From assembly GCF_000685075.1 (NCBI RefSeq), contig NZ_BAYD01000116.1, forward strand, positions 1-32,692: a stretch of 32,692 bases of DNA, in the 5' to 3' direction. The stretch's first letter is position 1. Every line of letters starts with the position of its first letter. The translations under genes were made by a program, and so were the position numbers. This DNA comes from Paraburkholderia oxyphila NBRC 105797. Its GTDB lineage: Bacteria > Pseudomonadota > Gammaproteobacteria > Burkholderiales > Burkholderiaceae. Shown in pieces: positions 9,334 to 17,276 of this stretch. The notes under the pieces are model-generated. The model made no database searches and had not been told where the DNA came from. It was given only the letters and a program-made list of their open reading frames with translations.

Positions 9334-10227
9334 ATGGCAAAATGGCTAAAAAGTTCGGAATGCATAGAATTTGATGTGACAGAGCGTGTCGCGCGAATCA
9401 CGCTAAATCGTCCGGACAAACGCAATGCTATTAACAATTTGCTACTGCAGGAACTCAAAGCAGCGCTGCTCGAAGCCGACGATCTGAAGTCAGTCAACGT
9501 GATCGTGCTAGCGGGAGCTGGCCGCGATTTCTGTGCGGGTTACGACCTCGTGACGACCTATACGGACCGCGCAGCGGACGCGACTGGTCGAGCTGAATAT
9601 CGCGGCTTAATTCGAAGTTTCGACGATGACTGCTGGTCGATGGAACGTCAGGCGGAGACCGTCAATCTGATGGCCGAAATCCACAAGCCGATCATCGCGC
9701 AGATTCACGGGAACTGTCTTGCAGGGGGCACGGACATCGCGCTTGCATGCGATATGGTAATTGCCGCCGACAACGCAAGAATCGGCTTTCCCGCCACGCG
9801 CGCCAATGGTTCTCCCCCCGCGCATATGTGGTTCTATCACGTTGGCCCACAGTGGGCGAAGCGTCTCTTGCTGTCCGGCGACTCGCTCACCGGTCATGAT
9901 GCGGCGAAGATCGGTCTCGTCATGGATGCGGTGCCTGTGGAGCAACTCGACTCGGAGGTGGGCGAGCTCGCGCGCCGTCTATCGTTTGTTGACGCGGATC
10001 TGCTGACAGCCAATAAGCGCATCGTCAATCTTGGGCTAGAGCTTGCCGGTTCGCACACACTTCAGCGGCTCGCGGTGGAGAACGATGCACGCGCACACCA
10101 AAGCCAGGGACCGCGCCGCGCGCAGTTCAAAGCGGACATGGAAGCCGTTGGCCTCAAGGAAGCGCTCAAGCGACGCGACGAGCCATTCGGTGACGGGATG
10201 ATCCGACTGTATGCCCGCGGCAGTTGA
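9334..10227 (+). CDS. Crotonase-superfamily enzyme, divergent active site
   Basis: This 297-residue protein has the crotonase fold signatures: ARITLNRPDKRNAIN at the N-terminus, oxyanion hole segments CAGYDL and HGNCLAGGTDIALACD, and the C-terminal helices. Of the two catalytic glutamates of classic enoyl-CoA hydratases, the first position carries Asp (GGTDIAL) and the second lies in GFPATRANGSPPAHMW with no acid. It is therefore probably not a simple hydratase and could be a retro-aldol or C-C hydrolase, isomerase or other CoA-thioester enzyme. GGAG before ATG 9334 supports the start. It sits between the ligase and a second crotonase. The superfamily is firm, the reaction is open. Confidence 0.85.
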   Translation: MAKWLKSSECIEFDVTERVARITLNRPDKRNAINNLLLQELKAALLEADDLKSVNVIVLAGAGRDFCAGYDLVTTYTDRAADATGRAEYRGLIRSFDDDCWSMERQAETVNLMAEIHKPIIAQIHGNCLAGGTDIALACDMVIAADNARIGFPATRANGSPPAHMWFYHVGPQWAKRLLLSGDSLTGHDAAKIGLVMDAVPVEQLDSEVGELARRLSFVDADLLTANKRIVNLGLELAGSHTLQRLAVENDARAHQSQGPRRAQFKADMEAVGLKEALKRRDEPFGDGMIRLYARGS

Positions 10228-10275
10228 TCTGACTGCCGAAGTAAGGCACCCAACTCAAACGAAAGGCCAAACGCC

Positions 10276-11055
10276 ATGGATATTGAATTTAGACTAAACG
10301 GTGCAGTCGCGACACTGTGCCTGAACCGCCCCGAAAAGCTCAACGCTCTGACGCCTGAAATGCTGACGCTGATGCTTGATCACCTTGACCGAATCGAACA
10401 GGATGCCGAGATTCGTGCGGTTATTCTGACGGGGGCAGGCCGCGCCTTTTGCGCAGGTGCCGATATCAAGGGCAGCGGAGCAGCACCGAAACAGATGAGC
10501 GTCGCACATGCGCGTGCGTCAATGGCCTTCTATCAGAAAGTCGCGCTTCGCCTCTACAACCTAAATAAGCCGGTTGTAGCGGCGGTGCGCGGTGCTGCCG
10601 TTGGCATTGCCTGGACGTTTGCGCTTTGCGCAGACCAACTCGTCGTTGGGGATACAGCCCAGTTCATTCCGGCGTTTTTGATGCGTGCGACCCTACCCGA
10701 GGGGGGGATGGTCCATCTGCTCGCGCGCCATTGTGGGGAGTTTCGCGCGAAGGAGATTATGTATCTCAACCGTAAGCTCACCGGCAAGGAAGCGTTCGAT
10801 CTGGGGCTAGCCAGTCACTATGTCGAAGACGCACAACTCAACGAGAGGTCAGAGCATCTGGCTGCGGAACTTGCAGCGATGCCGACATTTTCGATCGGGC
10901 TTACGAAGCAACTTTTCCGCTCGAATGCAGCCACCATGGAGGAGTTTCTTGCCCAGGAACTGAACGCGGTGGCTCTTGCGGTCAATTCAGACGACGCGGC
11001 GGAGGGGCGGCTGGCATCACGGGAGAAGCGAGCGCCAGCTTTCAGGGGGCAATAG
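10276..11055 (+). CDS. Enoyl-CoA hydratase/isomerase family protein (PaaG-like active site)
   Basis: This 259-residue crotonase has ATLCLNRPEKLNALTPEM, the oxyanion motif CAGADIKG, and GAAVGIAWTFALCADQLV. The first hydratase Glu is absent (GIAWTFAL). The only acid near the thioester is the Glu in LPEGGMVHLL, the position used by PaaG-type and delta3,delta2-enoyl-CoA isomerases. I therefore favour double-bond isomerisation, or an unusual hydration. It ends REKRAPAFRGQ, the usual tail of this family. It lies 48 bases after the previous crotonase and 72 bases before the acyl-CoA dehydrogenase pair, and likely handles an unsaturated CoA ester formed by that pair. Confidence 0.87.
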   Translation: MDIEFRLNGAVATLCLNRPEKLNALTPEMLTLMLDHLDRIEQDAEIRAVILTGAGRAFCAGADIKGSGAAPKQMSVAHARASMAFYQKVALRLYNLNKPVVAAVRGAAVGIAWTFALCADQLVVGDTAQFIPAFLMRATLPEGGMVHLLARHCGEFRAKEIMYLNRKLTGKEAFDLGLASHYVEDAQLNERSEHLAAELAAMPTFSIGLTKQLFRSNAATMEEFLAQELNAVALAVNSDDAAEGRLASREKRAPAFRGQ

Positions 11056-11127
11056 AAGGCGTGTGGGCGCGGCGCAGCGGGTCCGGGAAGCTGATATACG
11101 AGTTAATAAGAGATTCAGGAATCAGGC

Positions 11128-12330
11128 ATGGATTTCAATTTTAGTAGCGAAGACGAATTGTTTCGGCAGGAAATCAGGCAGTTCTTCAAGGAGAATGCGC
11201 CCGCCGACATTTCACGCCGGTGGCGAGTTGGCGTGCATCCTCCTGCGCGCGACGACATTCGCAGATGGCAACGAATACTGCACGATCGTGGCTGGGGGGC
11301 TCCTCATTTGCCGGTCAAGTTTGGTGGCACCGACTGGAGCGCGCTTCGCAAGCATATCTTCATGGAAGAACTGTACAACGCCGATGCCATGGACTACAGC
11401 TGGCAGTCGACACATATGGTAGCGCCAGTCATCATCGCATTTGGCTCGGATTGGCAGAAGGAGCGCTTCCTCGCGCCAATTCTCAGTGGGGACGAATTCT
11501 GGTGTCAAGGGTTCTCTGAGCCAAACGCGGGTTCGGACCTCGCCGGCCTGAAAACGACCGCGGTACTGGACGGCGACGAGTACGTTGTTAATGGTCAGAA
11601 GATCTGGACCAGCGATGCGACCATTTCAGACTGGGGATTCTTCCTCGTCAAGACGGACACGACAGTCAAACCGCAACGAGGGATCTCGTTCTTGCTCGTC
11701 AAGATGGATACCCCTGGTATCACTGTACGTCCGATTGTGTCGATTGAGGGCGGAAGAGGTCTGAACGAGGTGTTCCTCGAGAATGTCCGAGTGCCAAAGG
11801 CGCATCTCGTCGGAGAGCCGGGCATGGGGTGGACATATGCTAAGTACCTGCTTGAGAAGGAGCGTACGACAAGCGCGTTTCTGTACTTCAATAAACGCGA
11901 ACTACAACGTGCGAAGGACATTGCCGCGGAGGAGATGGTTGACGGTGTGCGACTAATCGATACACCCTGGTTCGCGCGCAAGGTGGCGGATATCGAAGTT
12001 GACCTGATTGCGCTTGAATGGTCTGTCCTCCGGATTCTTGCCGAAGAGAAGAGCGAGCGCAATCTCGATGCTGTCGTGTCTGCACTCAAGATCAGTGGCT
12101 CGGAAATGCAGCAGCGTGTGACACAGCTCCAGATGGATGCTCTCGGCCCCCGTGTGATGCGCTTCGAGGACCATGCTGAGTCGGATGTCGAACCATTGGT
12201 CGACGATTGTTGGCCTGATTACGTGGGTGGTCGCACGTCAAGCTATCTCATCACTCGCGCATCGACTATCTACGGCGGCGCGCGTGAAGTGCAAAAGAAC
12301 ATCATTGCCAAGCTGGCGTTTGGACTTTAG
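11128..12330 (+). CDS. Acyl-CoA dehydrogenase, subunit 1 of a probable heteromeric pair
   Basis: This 400-residue flavoprotein has the ACAD N-domain, the FAD/substrate loop GFSEPNAGSDLAGLKT (129-143), the NGQKIWTSDA strand and the C-terminal IYGGAREVQKNIIAK. The classic medium-chain catalytic Glu is Gly here (IYGGA). A Glu in LLEKERT (Glu245), the place used by isovaleryl-CoA-type enzymes, may act as base. The following gene starts only 2 bases after the TAG and codes a second, unlike ACAD chain beginning with the same MDFNFS. This arrangement is typical of alpha2-beta2 ACADs such as the steroid side-chain ChsE1/ChsE2 (FadE28/FadE29) complexes, which favour bulky ring-bearing CoA substrates. 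Confidence 0.9.
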   Translation: MDFNFSSEDELFRQEIRQFFKENAPADISRRWRVGVHPPARDDIRRWQRILHDRGWGAPHLPVKFGGTDWSALRKHIFMEELYNADAMDYSWQSTHMVAPVIIAFGSDWQKERFLAPILSGDEFWCQGFSEPNAGSDLAGLKTTAVLDGDEYVVNGQKIWTSDATISDWGFFLVKTDTTVKPQRGISFLLVKMDTPGITVRPIVSIEGGRGLNEVFLENVRVPKAHLVGEPGMGWTYAKYLLEKERTTSAFLYFNKRELQRAKDIAAEEMVDGVRLIDTPWFARKVADIEVDLIALEWSVLRILAEEKSERNLDAVVSALKISGSEMQQRVTQLQMDALGPRVMRFEDHAESDVEPLVDDCWPDYVGGRTSSYLITRASTIYGGAREVQKNIIAKLAFGL

Positions 12331-12332
12331 TT

Positions 12333-13463
12333 ATGGACTTCAATTTCTCCGAAGAACAATTGATGTTGAAGGATGGCGCAGAGCGCTATGTCCAGCAGGA
12401 ATATGGATTCGACGCACGTGCGCGCATTGCGGCCGGGCAAGAGGGTTTCAGTCGCGAGCATTGGAGCGCCTACGCCGAGCTTGGCTGGCTCGGGCTAACC
12501 ATGCCTGAAGACGTTGGTGGACTCGGGTGTTCGTTTGTCGAGACGGCGATCGTGATGGAGGCGCTTGGCCACGGCTTGGCGCTCGAGCCAGTAGTGCAGA
12601 CGGCGCTGCTCTGCGCAACGATTATCGAGCGAGGCGACGCCCAACATTTGCGCGGGACCCTGCTGCCTTCCGTGATCGAGGGTAAGCTCCTGCTCTCACT
12701 AGCCGATAGCGAAGCGGGCAGCAGATATAAGGTGGGGTGCACTGCGAAAACATTCGCACGCAAGACTGCGTCGGGTTACCTGATTAGCGGCGCGAAGACG
12801 CTCGTGATTGCCGGTGCTTCGGCAGACGCGCTGCTCGTGACTGCACGAGTTGACGACGAGTCTCAAGGAACGGGTGTCTTTCTCGTCGACCGTCGCACAC
12901 CCGGTGTGACTTGGCGACCGTACCAATTGCTCGACGGCTCGCGTGCCGCGGATTTCGATCTGCACGACGTTGAGGTCGGTGAAGACGCATTGATCGTCGG
13001 GCCGCAGCGTGCAGAAGCGGTACTCACGGAAGCAACGGAGCTTGCCATTCTTGCGAGCGTGGCGGAGAGCCTAGGCGTGATGGAGGCCGTCATGACCATG
13101 ACAGCGGAATACATCAAGGGGCGCTCACAATTCGGCCAGCCCATCGGTAAGTTCCAAGCGTTGCAGCATCGCATGGCCGAGATGTTCGTCGCCACGCAGG
13201 GGGCGCGCTCGATGCTGTACTGCGGGATTGCGCACCTGAAGAGGCCGGCGGCCGAACGCAGTCGCGTTATCTCTGCGGCAAAGGCCGTCGCCGGGCGCGC
13301 CAATCGGTTCGTTTGCGCGCAGGGCATCCAGTTGCACGGTGGGATGGGTCTCACGGACGAATATCCGGTCGGGCACTATTTTCGCAAGATGAGCATGATG
13401 GAAAAGATGTTCGGCGATATCGATTTTCACCTCGAGTGCTTTGCGGAGCGCAGTCGGACATAG
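12333..13463 (+). CDS. Acyl-CoA dehydrogenase, subunit 2 of a probable heteromeric pair
   Basis: This 376-residue ACAD-fold protein starts MDFNFSEEQLML. The loop that binds FAD and acyl-CoA in active ACADs (EPxAGSD) is replaced by ADSEAGSRYK. It keeps the C-terminal FAD-contact motifs RSQFGQPIGKFQALQHR and GIQLHGGMGLTDEY. The mixed conservation fits a subunit that supplies part of the cofactor sites in a heterotetramer with the preceding chain, as in ChsE1/ChsE2. Two bases separate the genes, so coupling is near certain. Alone it may be inactive or unstable. A possible terminator follows at 13487-13518. Confidence 0.88.
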   Translation: MDFNFSEEQLMLKDGAERYVQQEYGFDARARIAAGQEGFSREHWSAYAELGWLGLTMPEDVGGLGCSFVETAIVMEALGHGLALEPVVQTALLCATIIERGDAQHLRGTLLPSVIEGKLLLSLADSEAGSRYKVGCTAKTFARKTASGYLISGAKTLVIAGASADALLVTARVDDESQGTGVFLVDRRTPGVTWRPYQLLDGSRAADFDLHDVEVGEDALIVGPQRAEAVLTEATELAILASVAESLGVMEAVMTMTAEYIKGRSQFGQPIGKFQALQHRMAEMFVATQGARSMLYCGIAHLKRPAAERSRVISAAKAVAGRANRFVCAQGIQLHGGMGLTDEYPVGHYFRKMSMMEKMFGDIDFHLECFAERSRT

Positions 13464-13486
13464 GTAATGGCACAGGCTGGCCGCCG

Positions 13487-13518
13487 GCGCTCGATATCAT
13501 ACTAATATCGGCGCTTTT
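13487..13518 (+). terminator. Possible rho-independent terminator after the ACAD pair
   Basis: Arms GCGCTCGATAT (13487-13497) and ATATCGGCGC (13505-13514) pair with one bulged T around a 7-base loop, followed by TTTT at 13515-13518. The T-run is short, so this may attenuate rather than stop transcription into the amidohydrolase gene, which starts 96 bases later. Confidence 0.42.
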
Positions 13519-13614
13519 GAATTTGATATGAGGGTTTTTCTGCCGGCTTCTAGCGCAGATACTGCTCTTAAGGGCGCATCTTCAGCAGCGCTCCCCACAA
13601 TCAGGAGAGATTTC

Positions 13615-14811
13615 ATGGAAACGTATCAAGGGAAAATCTACGACGCAGACACGCACTTTTACGAAGTCGAGGATGCATTCAGCCGTTACTTGCCCGAGAA
13701 ATTCAAGAAAGACTGGTCGCTGACTAGTCGCGTCATGGCAGACGGTAACCGCTGCATGTATGTCGGCGATCGCAAGGTGGAAATCAGCGAGGGCTACTTC
13801 TCGGCAGATGGGCATGTGCCGCCGCCGGGCAAGCTCCACGAATGGCTGCGCGCGATGAAGGAAGGTAAGGACAATGTCGACATGCGCGTTCCCCCGACAC
13901 CGGACATGTATTCCCGCGACGCGCGCCTTAAGAAGATGGACGAGTTCGGCGTGGAGGCGTGCACGATGTACATCGGCGAGATGGTTTCTTGTCTTTCGTA
14001 CCTCAGTGAGCCTGTCGCTTCGAATGCGGTCCTGCACGCATACAATCGTTGGATGCTGGACGACTGGGGTTTCAACTATCAGGATCGCATCTACACGACG
14101 CCGGTCGTCACACTGGACGATCTCGATACGGCTGTCGCCGAGGCCAAGTGGCTCGTCGCAAACGGCGCGCGCGTGGTCCTGATGCCGATGGGACCGGTCA
14201 ACGGTCGCTCACCCGCTGATCCGTACTTCGATCCGTTCTGGTCGATCCTGAACGAGGCCGGTGTGCGCGTCACGTACCATGTGTCGGAAGCGATCTACAT
14301 GAAGGATCATATGGCAGTGTGGGGCGAGCCGGTGCAGCAGTCGCGCCAGCGTCAAACCGCGTTTCTCTGGATGCATGGGTATAGCGAGCGTCCAGTGATT
14401 GAAACACTATCGTCATTTATCTTTTATAACTTCTTCGAGCGTTTCCCGCGTGTCAAGCTTTGCAGCGCGGAAAACGGAGCTGAGTGGGTGCCGTCTATGC
14501 TTGTCAAAATGGACAAGTGCCGGGGGATGGCAATGAATGGTTACTGGCCGTGCGGTCAGCTGAAGAAGCGACCGAGCCAGATCTTCAAGGAAAACATCTT
14601 CGTAGTCGCGTATCCGGAAGATGACCTTGCACAGATCATTGCTCAAACGGGTTCGTCGGACTACCTGTTGATGGGCTCTGACTACCCGCATGCAGAAGGT
14701 GTTCCAGAACCGAAGGACTTCGTTCCGGAAGCATGTAGTGCGCTCTCCGAATCGGACACGCGCAAGATTATGTACGAAAACGGTCGTCGGTTTATTCCGT
14801 TGCAAGTTTGA
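13615..14811 (+). CDS. Metal-dependent amidohydrolase family protein (ACMSD/decarboxylase-like)
   Basis: This 398-residue TIM-barrel protein belongs to the amidohydrolase_2 family, which includes non-oxidative decarboxylases and some C-C hydrolases. The metal site shows DxH near the N-terminus (Asp12-Thr-His14 in DADTHFYE), His222 (TYHVSEA) and Asp356 (GSDYPHAEG). Glu286 in SAENGAEW is also typical. ATG 13615 is chosen over the in-frame ATG at 13528 because TCAGGAGAG sits just upstream and METYQGKIYDADTH is the natural family start. It lies 151 bases after the ACAD pair, inside the pathway operon. It may decarboxylate or hydrolyse a ring-cleavage intermediate. The exact reaction cannot be told. 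Confidence 0.85.
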   Translation: METYQGKIYDADTHFYEVEDAFSRYLPEKFKKDWSLTSRVMADGNRCMYVGDRKVEISEGYFSADGHVPPPGKLHEWLRAMKEGKDNVDMRVPPTPDMYSRDARLKKMDEFGVEACTMYIGEMVSCLSYLSEPVASNAVLHAYNRWMLDDWGFNYQDRIYTTPVVTLDDLDTAVAEAKWLVANGARVVLMPMGPVNGRSPADPYFDPFWSILNEAGVRVTYHVSEAIYMKDHMAVWGEPVQQSRQRQTAFLWMHGYSERPVIETLSSFIFYNFFERFPRVKLCSAENGAEWVPSMLVKMDKCRGMAMNGYWPCGQLKKRPSQIFKENIFVVAYPEDDLAQIIAQTGSSDYLLMGSDYPHAEGVPEPKDFVPEACSALSESDTRKIMYENGRRFIPLQV

Positions 14812-14828
14812 TTGAAACGATGCAGTAC

Positions 14829-14856
14829 GCAGGGCGAGCGTCGAGCCGCGCCCTGC
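14829..14856. other. Inverted repeat between amidohydrolase and crotonase
   Basis: GCAGGGCG at 14829-14836 and CGCCCTGC at 14849-14856 form a perfect 8-bp stem with a 12-base loop, 18 bases after the amidohydrolase stop. There is no T-run, so it may be an RNA-stabilising hairpin or a rho-assisted terminator. Confidence 0.4.
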
Positions 14857-14952
14857 ATTCGCACGCGAGCGCGAACGCGAACGTAGTGTGTGGCAACGGC
14901 TGCAGAAACTTCTGCGGTGCCGTGCCGCCTTTCCCTTGTGAAAAAGTTAGCC

Positions 14953-15747
14953 ATGAATATTTCGGACTATAAGGCGCTAGTGCTCGAACGCGACGGTGGC
15001 GTGCTGACTGTTACGTTCAACCGCCCAGAGACGTTGAACGCGTTCGATGAGCACATGGATATCGAGCTGTCACGACTCTTTCTCGATATCACGGAGGATC
15101 CCGAAACCCGTGTCGTGGTGTTGACGGGCGCGGGGCGTGCTTTTAGCGCAGGCGGCGATATCGAGATTATGCAGAAAGTGATCGACAATCCGGCGTTGTT
15201 TCTCGAAGGGATGCAGCGCGCGAAAAAGATCGTCTTTTCCATGCTCGATTGTCCGAAGCCGGTCATCGCGAAGATCAACGGCCATGCAATTGGCCTTGGC
15301 GCGACGATCGCGCTGTTCTCGGATCTGAGCTACGCGGCCGACCACGCGAAGATTGGCGATCCGCACGTGAAGGTCGGTTTCGTGGCTGGCGATGGCGGCG
15401 CGGTGATCTGGCCGCAGCTAGTGGGTTACGCGAAGGCCAAGGAATACCTCTTGACGGGCGACCTGGTCAGTGCAGAGGAGGCGGCGCGGCTGGGCCTCAT
15501 TAATCATGTCTTGCCGGCTGACGAACTGGATGCCGCTGTCGACGTCATGGCGAAGCGCCTCGCGAACGGCGCTGCGCGCGCCATCCAGTGGACCAAGGCG
15601 TCGATCAACATCGGGTTGAAGCAACTGGCGCATTCCATGCTCGACGCGTCGATTGCGTACGAGGCGTTGTCGAACCTGACAGAAGACCATCAAGAGGCGG
15701 TCAACGCGTTTCGCGAAAAACGTGAGCCGGTGTTCAAGGGAAGTTAA
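14953..15747 (+). CDS. Enoyl-CoA hydratase/isomerase family protein, third crotonase
   Basis: This 264-residue crotonase has VLTVTFNRPETLNAFD, the oxyanion motif SAGGDIEIM (Ser in place of the usual Cys) and GHAIGLGATIALFSDLSYAAD. Both hydratase glutamates are missing. An Asp in FVAGDGGAVIWP occupies the PaaG/isomerase acid position. ATG 14953 is preferred to GTG 14890 because the domain begins MNISDYKALVLERDGG and the longer form adds an unrelated 21 residues; the ribosome site is weak either way. It is followed 61 bases later by an SDR gene. A role on a bulky or cyclic CoA ester is likely by context. Confidence 0.86.
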   Translation: MNISDYKALVLERDGGVLTVTFNRPETLNAFDEHMDIELSRLFLDITEDPETRVVVLTGAGRAFSAGGDIEIMQKVIDNPALFLEGMQRAKKIVFSMLDCPKPVIAKINGHAIGLGATIALFSDLSYAADHAKIGDPHVKVGFVAGDGGAVIWPQLVGYAKAKEYLLTGDLVSAEEAARLGLINHVLPADELDAAVDVMAKRLANGAARAIQWTKASINIGLKQLAHSMLDASIAYEALSNLTEDHQEAVNAFREKREPVFKGS

Positions 15748-15808
15748 GAGTATTCAGCGTTCGGCGTCTGTGGATGGGGCGCCAGGCGCAACAAGGGAGC
15801 GATTGGAT

Positions 15809-16504
15809 ATGCAGCGTGTAGTGGTGGTGACTGGAGGATTCGGGATACTGGGGCGTACTGTGGGCCGTGTGTTTGCGGAGAACGGTTGGACGGTAGCGCT
15901 AATTGACAAAGCGCCGGTACCAGAGAGTTTAGGCACCGAGCAACTGCACGCTTCGTGGTGGCGAGGCGGGATCGAGCTCACTGACCTGGATGCGGCGCGC
16001 TCGGCTATTTCGGCAGTTGTTGGTCAGTTTGGCAAGCTAACTGCGATCGTCAATGTAGCGGGGGGCTTCTGTTGGGAAACGCTAGCGGAAGGGAGTCTCG
16101 AGACGTGGGATCGGATGTATCAGATGAACGTGCGTACGGCGGCAACAGCGTCGAAGGCTGCGCTCGACTACTTTGTCGACGGTCCGGATGGCGGGCGCAT
16201 CATCAATATCGGCGCTGGCGCAGCGCTCAAGGCAGGCTTGGGAATGGGGGCGTACACGGCCTCAAAATCGGGTGTAATGCGTTTAACCGAGGCGCTAGCT
16301 GAAGAACTCAAGAGTCGTTTCATCACGGTTAACGCAATCCTGCCGGGCATCATCGATACGCCCCAAAACCGCAAGGATATGCCTGATGCTGACTTCGCCC
16401 GGTGGGCGCGGCCAGAGGAAATTGCGAATGTTATCCTCTTTCTCGCGTCGCAGGCGGCATCGGGAGTAACCGGTGCGTTGATTCCGGTCACAGGGCGGAT
16501 GTAG
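15809..16504 (+). CDS. Short-chain dehydrogenase/reductase without the catalytic serine
   Basis: This 231-residue SDR has a Rossmann motif TGGFGILG (8-15), NVAGGF in place of NNAG, and catalytic Tyr149 and Lys153 (GAYTASKSG). In the region where the family places the catalytic Ser (12-13 residues before Tyr) the sequence is NIGAGAALKAGLG, with no Ser. This NIGAGAALKAG pattern fits a small SDR subfamily I recall from proteobacteria, so it is probably not a recent mutation. ATG 15809 with AAGGGAG is preferred over an upstream ATG at 15722 inside the crotonase gene. It ends the main operon and converges with tetR. It likely oxidises or reduces an alcohol/ketone intermediate, but activity is uncertain. 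Confidence 0.83.
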   Translation: MQRVVVVTGGFGILGRTVGRVFAENGWTVALIDKAPVPESLGTEQLHASWWRGGIELTDLDAARSAISAVVGQFGKLTAIVNVAGGFCWETLAEGSLETWDRMYQMNVRTAATASKAALDYFVDGPDGGRIINIGAGAALKAGLGMGAYTASKSGVMRLTEALAEELKSRFITVNAILPGIIDTPQNRKDMPDADFARWARPEEIANVILFLASQAASGVTGALIPVTGRM

Positions 16505-16561
16505 CGGCGAATCGCCGCGGAATTTGCGGCACGGCTCACAGGGACGCGCAAGGCCGCGGCG
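16504..16561. terminator. Hairpin region between convergent SDR and tetR genes
   Basis: GCGGCG-AAT-CGCCGC (16504-16518) begins at the last base of the SDR stop, and CGCCGCGG (16513-16520) can alternatively pair with CCGCGGCG (16554-16561). Mutually exclusive GC-rich stems between two converging genes suggest a bidirectional terminator, though no T-run follows either stem. Confidence 0.42.
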
Positions 16562-16565
16562 AACG

Positions 16566-17276
16566 TCATATCATAGATTTGCTACGAATCTTAACGGCTG
16601 TCGCGCGATACTTCCAGGCGGTCATTAGAAGCCGATGGATTCTTTCCGACCTAAGTTTGCGCTCTTTACGCGAGGTCCGCACTGCGAGGTGTACTTCGGG
16701 AGCACCAGTGATCAGCGTAAGTAGATCCCGTGCCGCGTTCGCAGGATCGTCGATATCAATCAGCCCGTTGGCTGCCGCGGCGTCCAGGAAGTCCTTGAGC
16801 GGCTCAAGCATTGTCTCTACGAACTGCAGAAACTGCTTCGCAATGTCGGGAAAGCGTATCGCCTCGCCAATGACCATCCGGGAAGTGTGCACGCTATCTG
16901 GAATTGCCATGTACTCGACGAGCGCGTCGATCAGCGCAGCAAGGTTCGTCGAGAAGTCGCGATCCGGGTCAAGGTGCTGAGCGATCTTGCCTCTTAGGTC
17001 GGCCATGCCGCGCCAGACGATGGCACGAAAGAGTTCTTCCTTCGTGCCGAATTGGCGATAAACGGTCGTCTTGCTGACGCCAGCCAGAGCGGCAATTTTG
17101 TCGACCTTGGCGGACCCGAAACCTTCCATCATGTAGACGGTCTTGGCTGCATCGAGTAGCCGCTCGCGTAGCTGAAGTGCGTCGTCGTGGGTGGGCCGAC
17201 CAGCTGCTCGGGGCTTGCCCGGCGTAGCGGGCCGCGAGCCTCCGTCGGGAGCGAGAACGGTCTTAGGTTTGGACAT
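16566..17276 (-). CDS. TetR-family transcriptional regulator (candidate master repressor of the island)
   Basis: The 236-residue protein has a disordered Pro/Arg-rich front (1-35), the TetR helix-turn-helix at about 58-77 (KIAALAGVSKTTVYRQFGTK) and an all-helical ligand/dimer domain. It reads away from the SDR gene at 17599, and the 322-base divergent region carries a perfect 17-bp inverted repeat at 17444-17482. TetR proteins usually repress their own divergent promoter through such a site until a pathway ligand, often an acyl-CoA, binds. Copies of the palindrome core precede the Rieske operon, the 21789 gene and the 32272 gene, so I infer this protein controls all of them. That remains untested, and the second TetR (20587-21378) is a rival. 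Confidence 0.9.
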   Translation of the reverse strand: MSKPKTVLAPDGGSRPATPGKPRAAGRPTHDDALQLRERLLDAAKTVYMMEGFGSAKVDKIAALAGVSKTTVYRQFGTKEELFRAIVWRGMADLRGKIAQHLDPDRDFSTNLAALIDALVEYMAIPDSVHTSRMVIGEAIRFPDIAKQFLQFVETMLEPLKDFLDAAAANGLIDIDDPANAARDLLTLITGAPEVHLAVRTSRKERKLRSERIHRLLMTAWKYRATAVKIRSKSMI

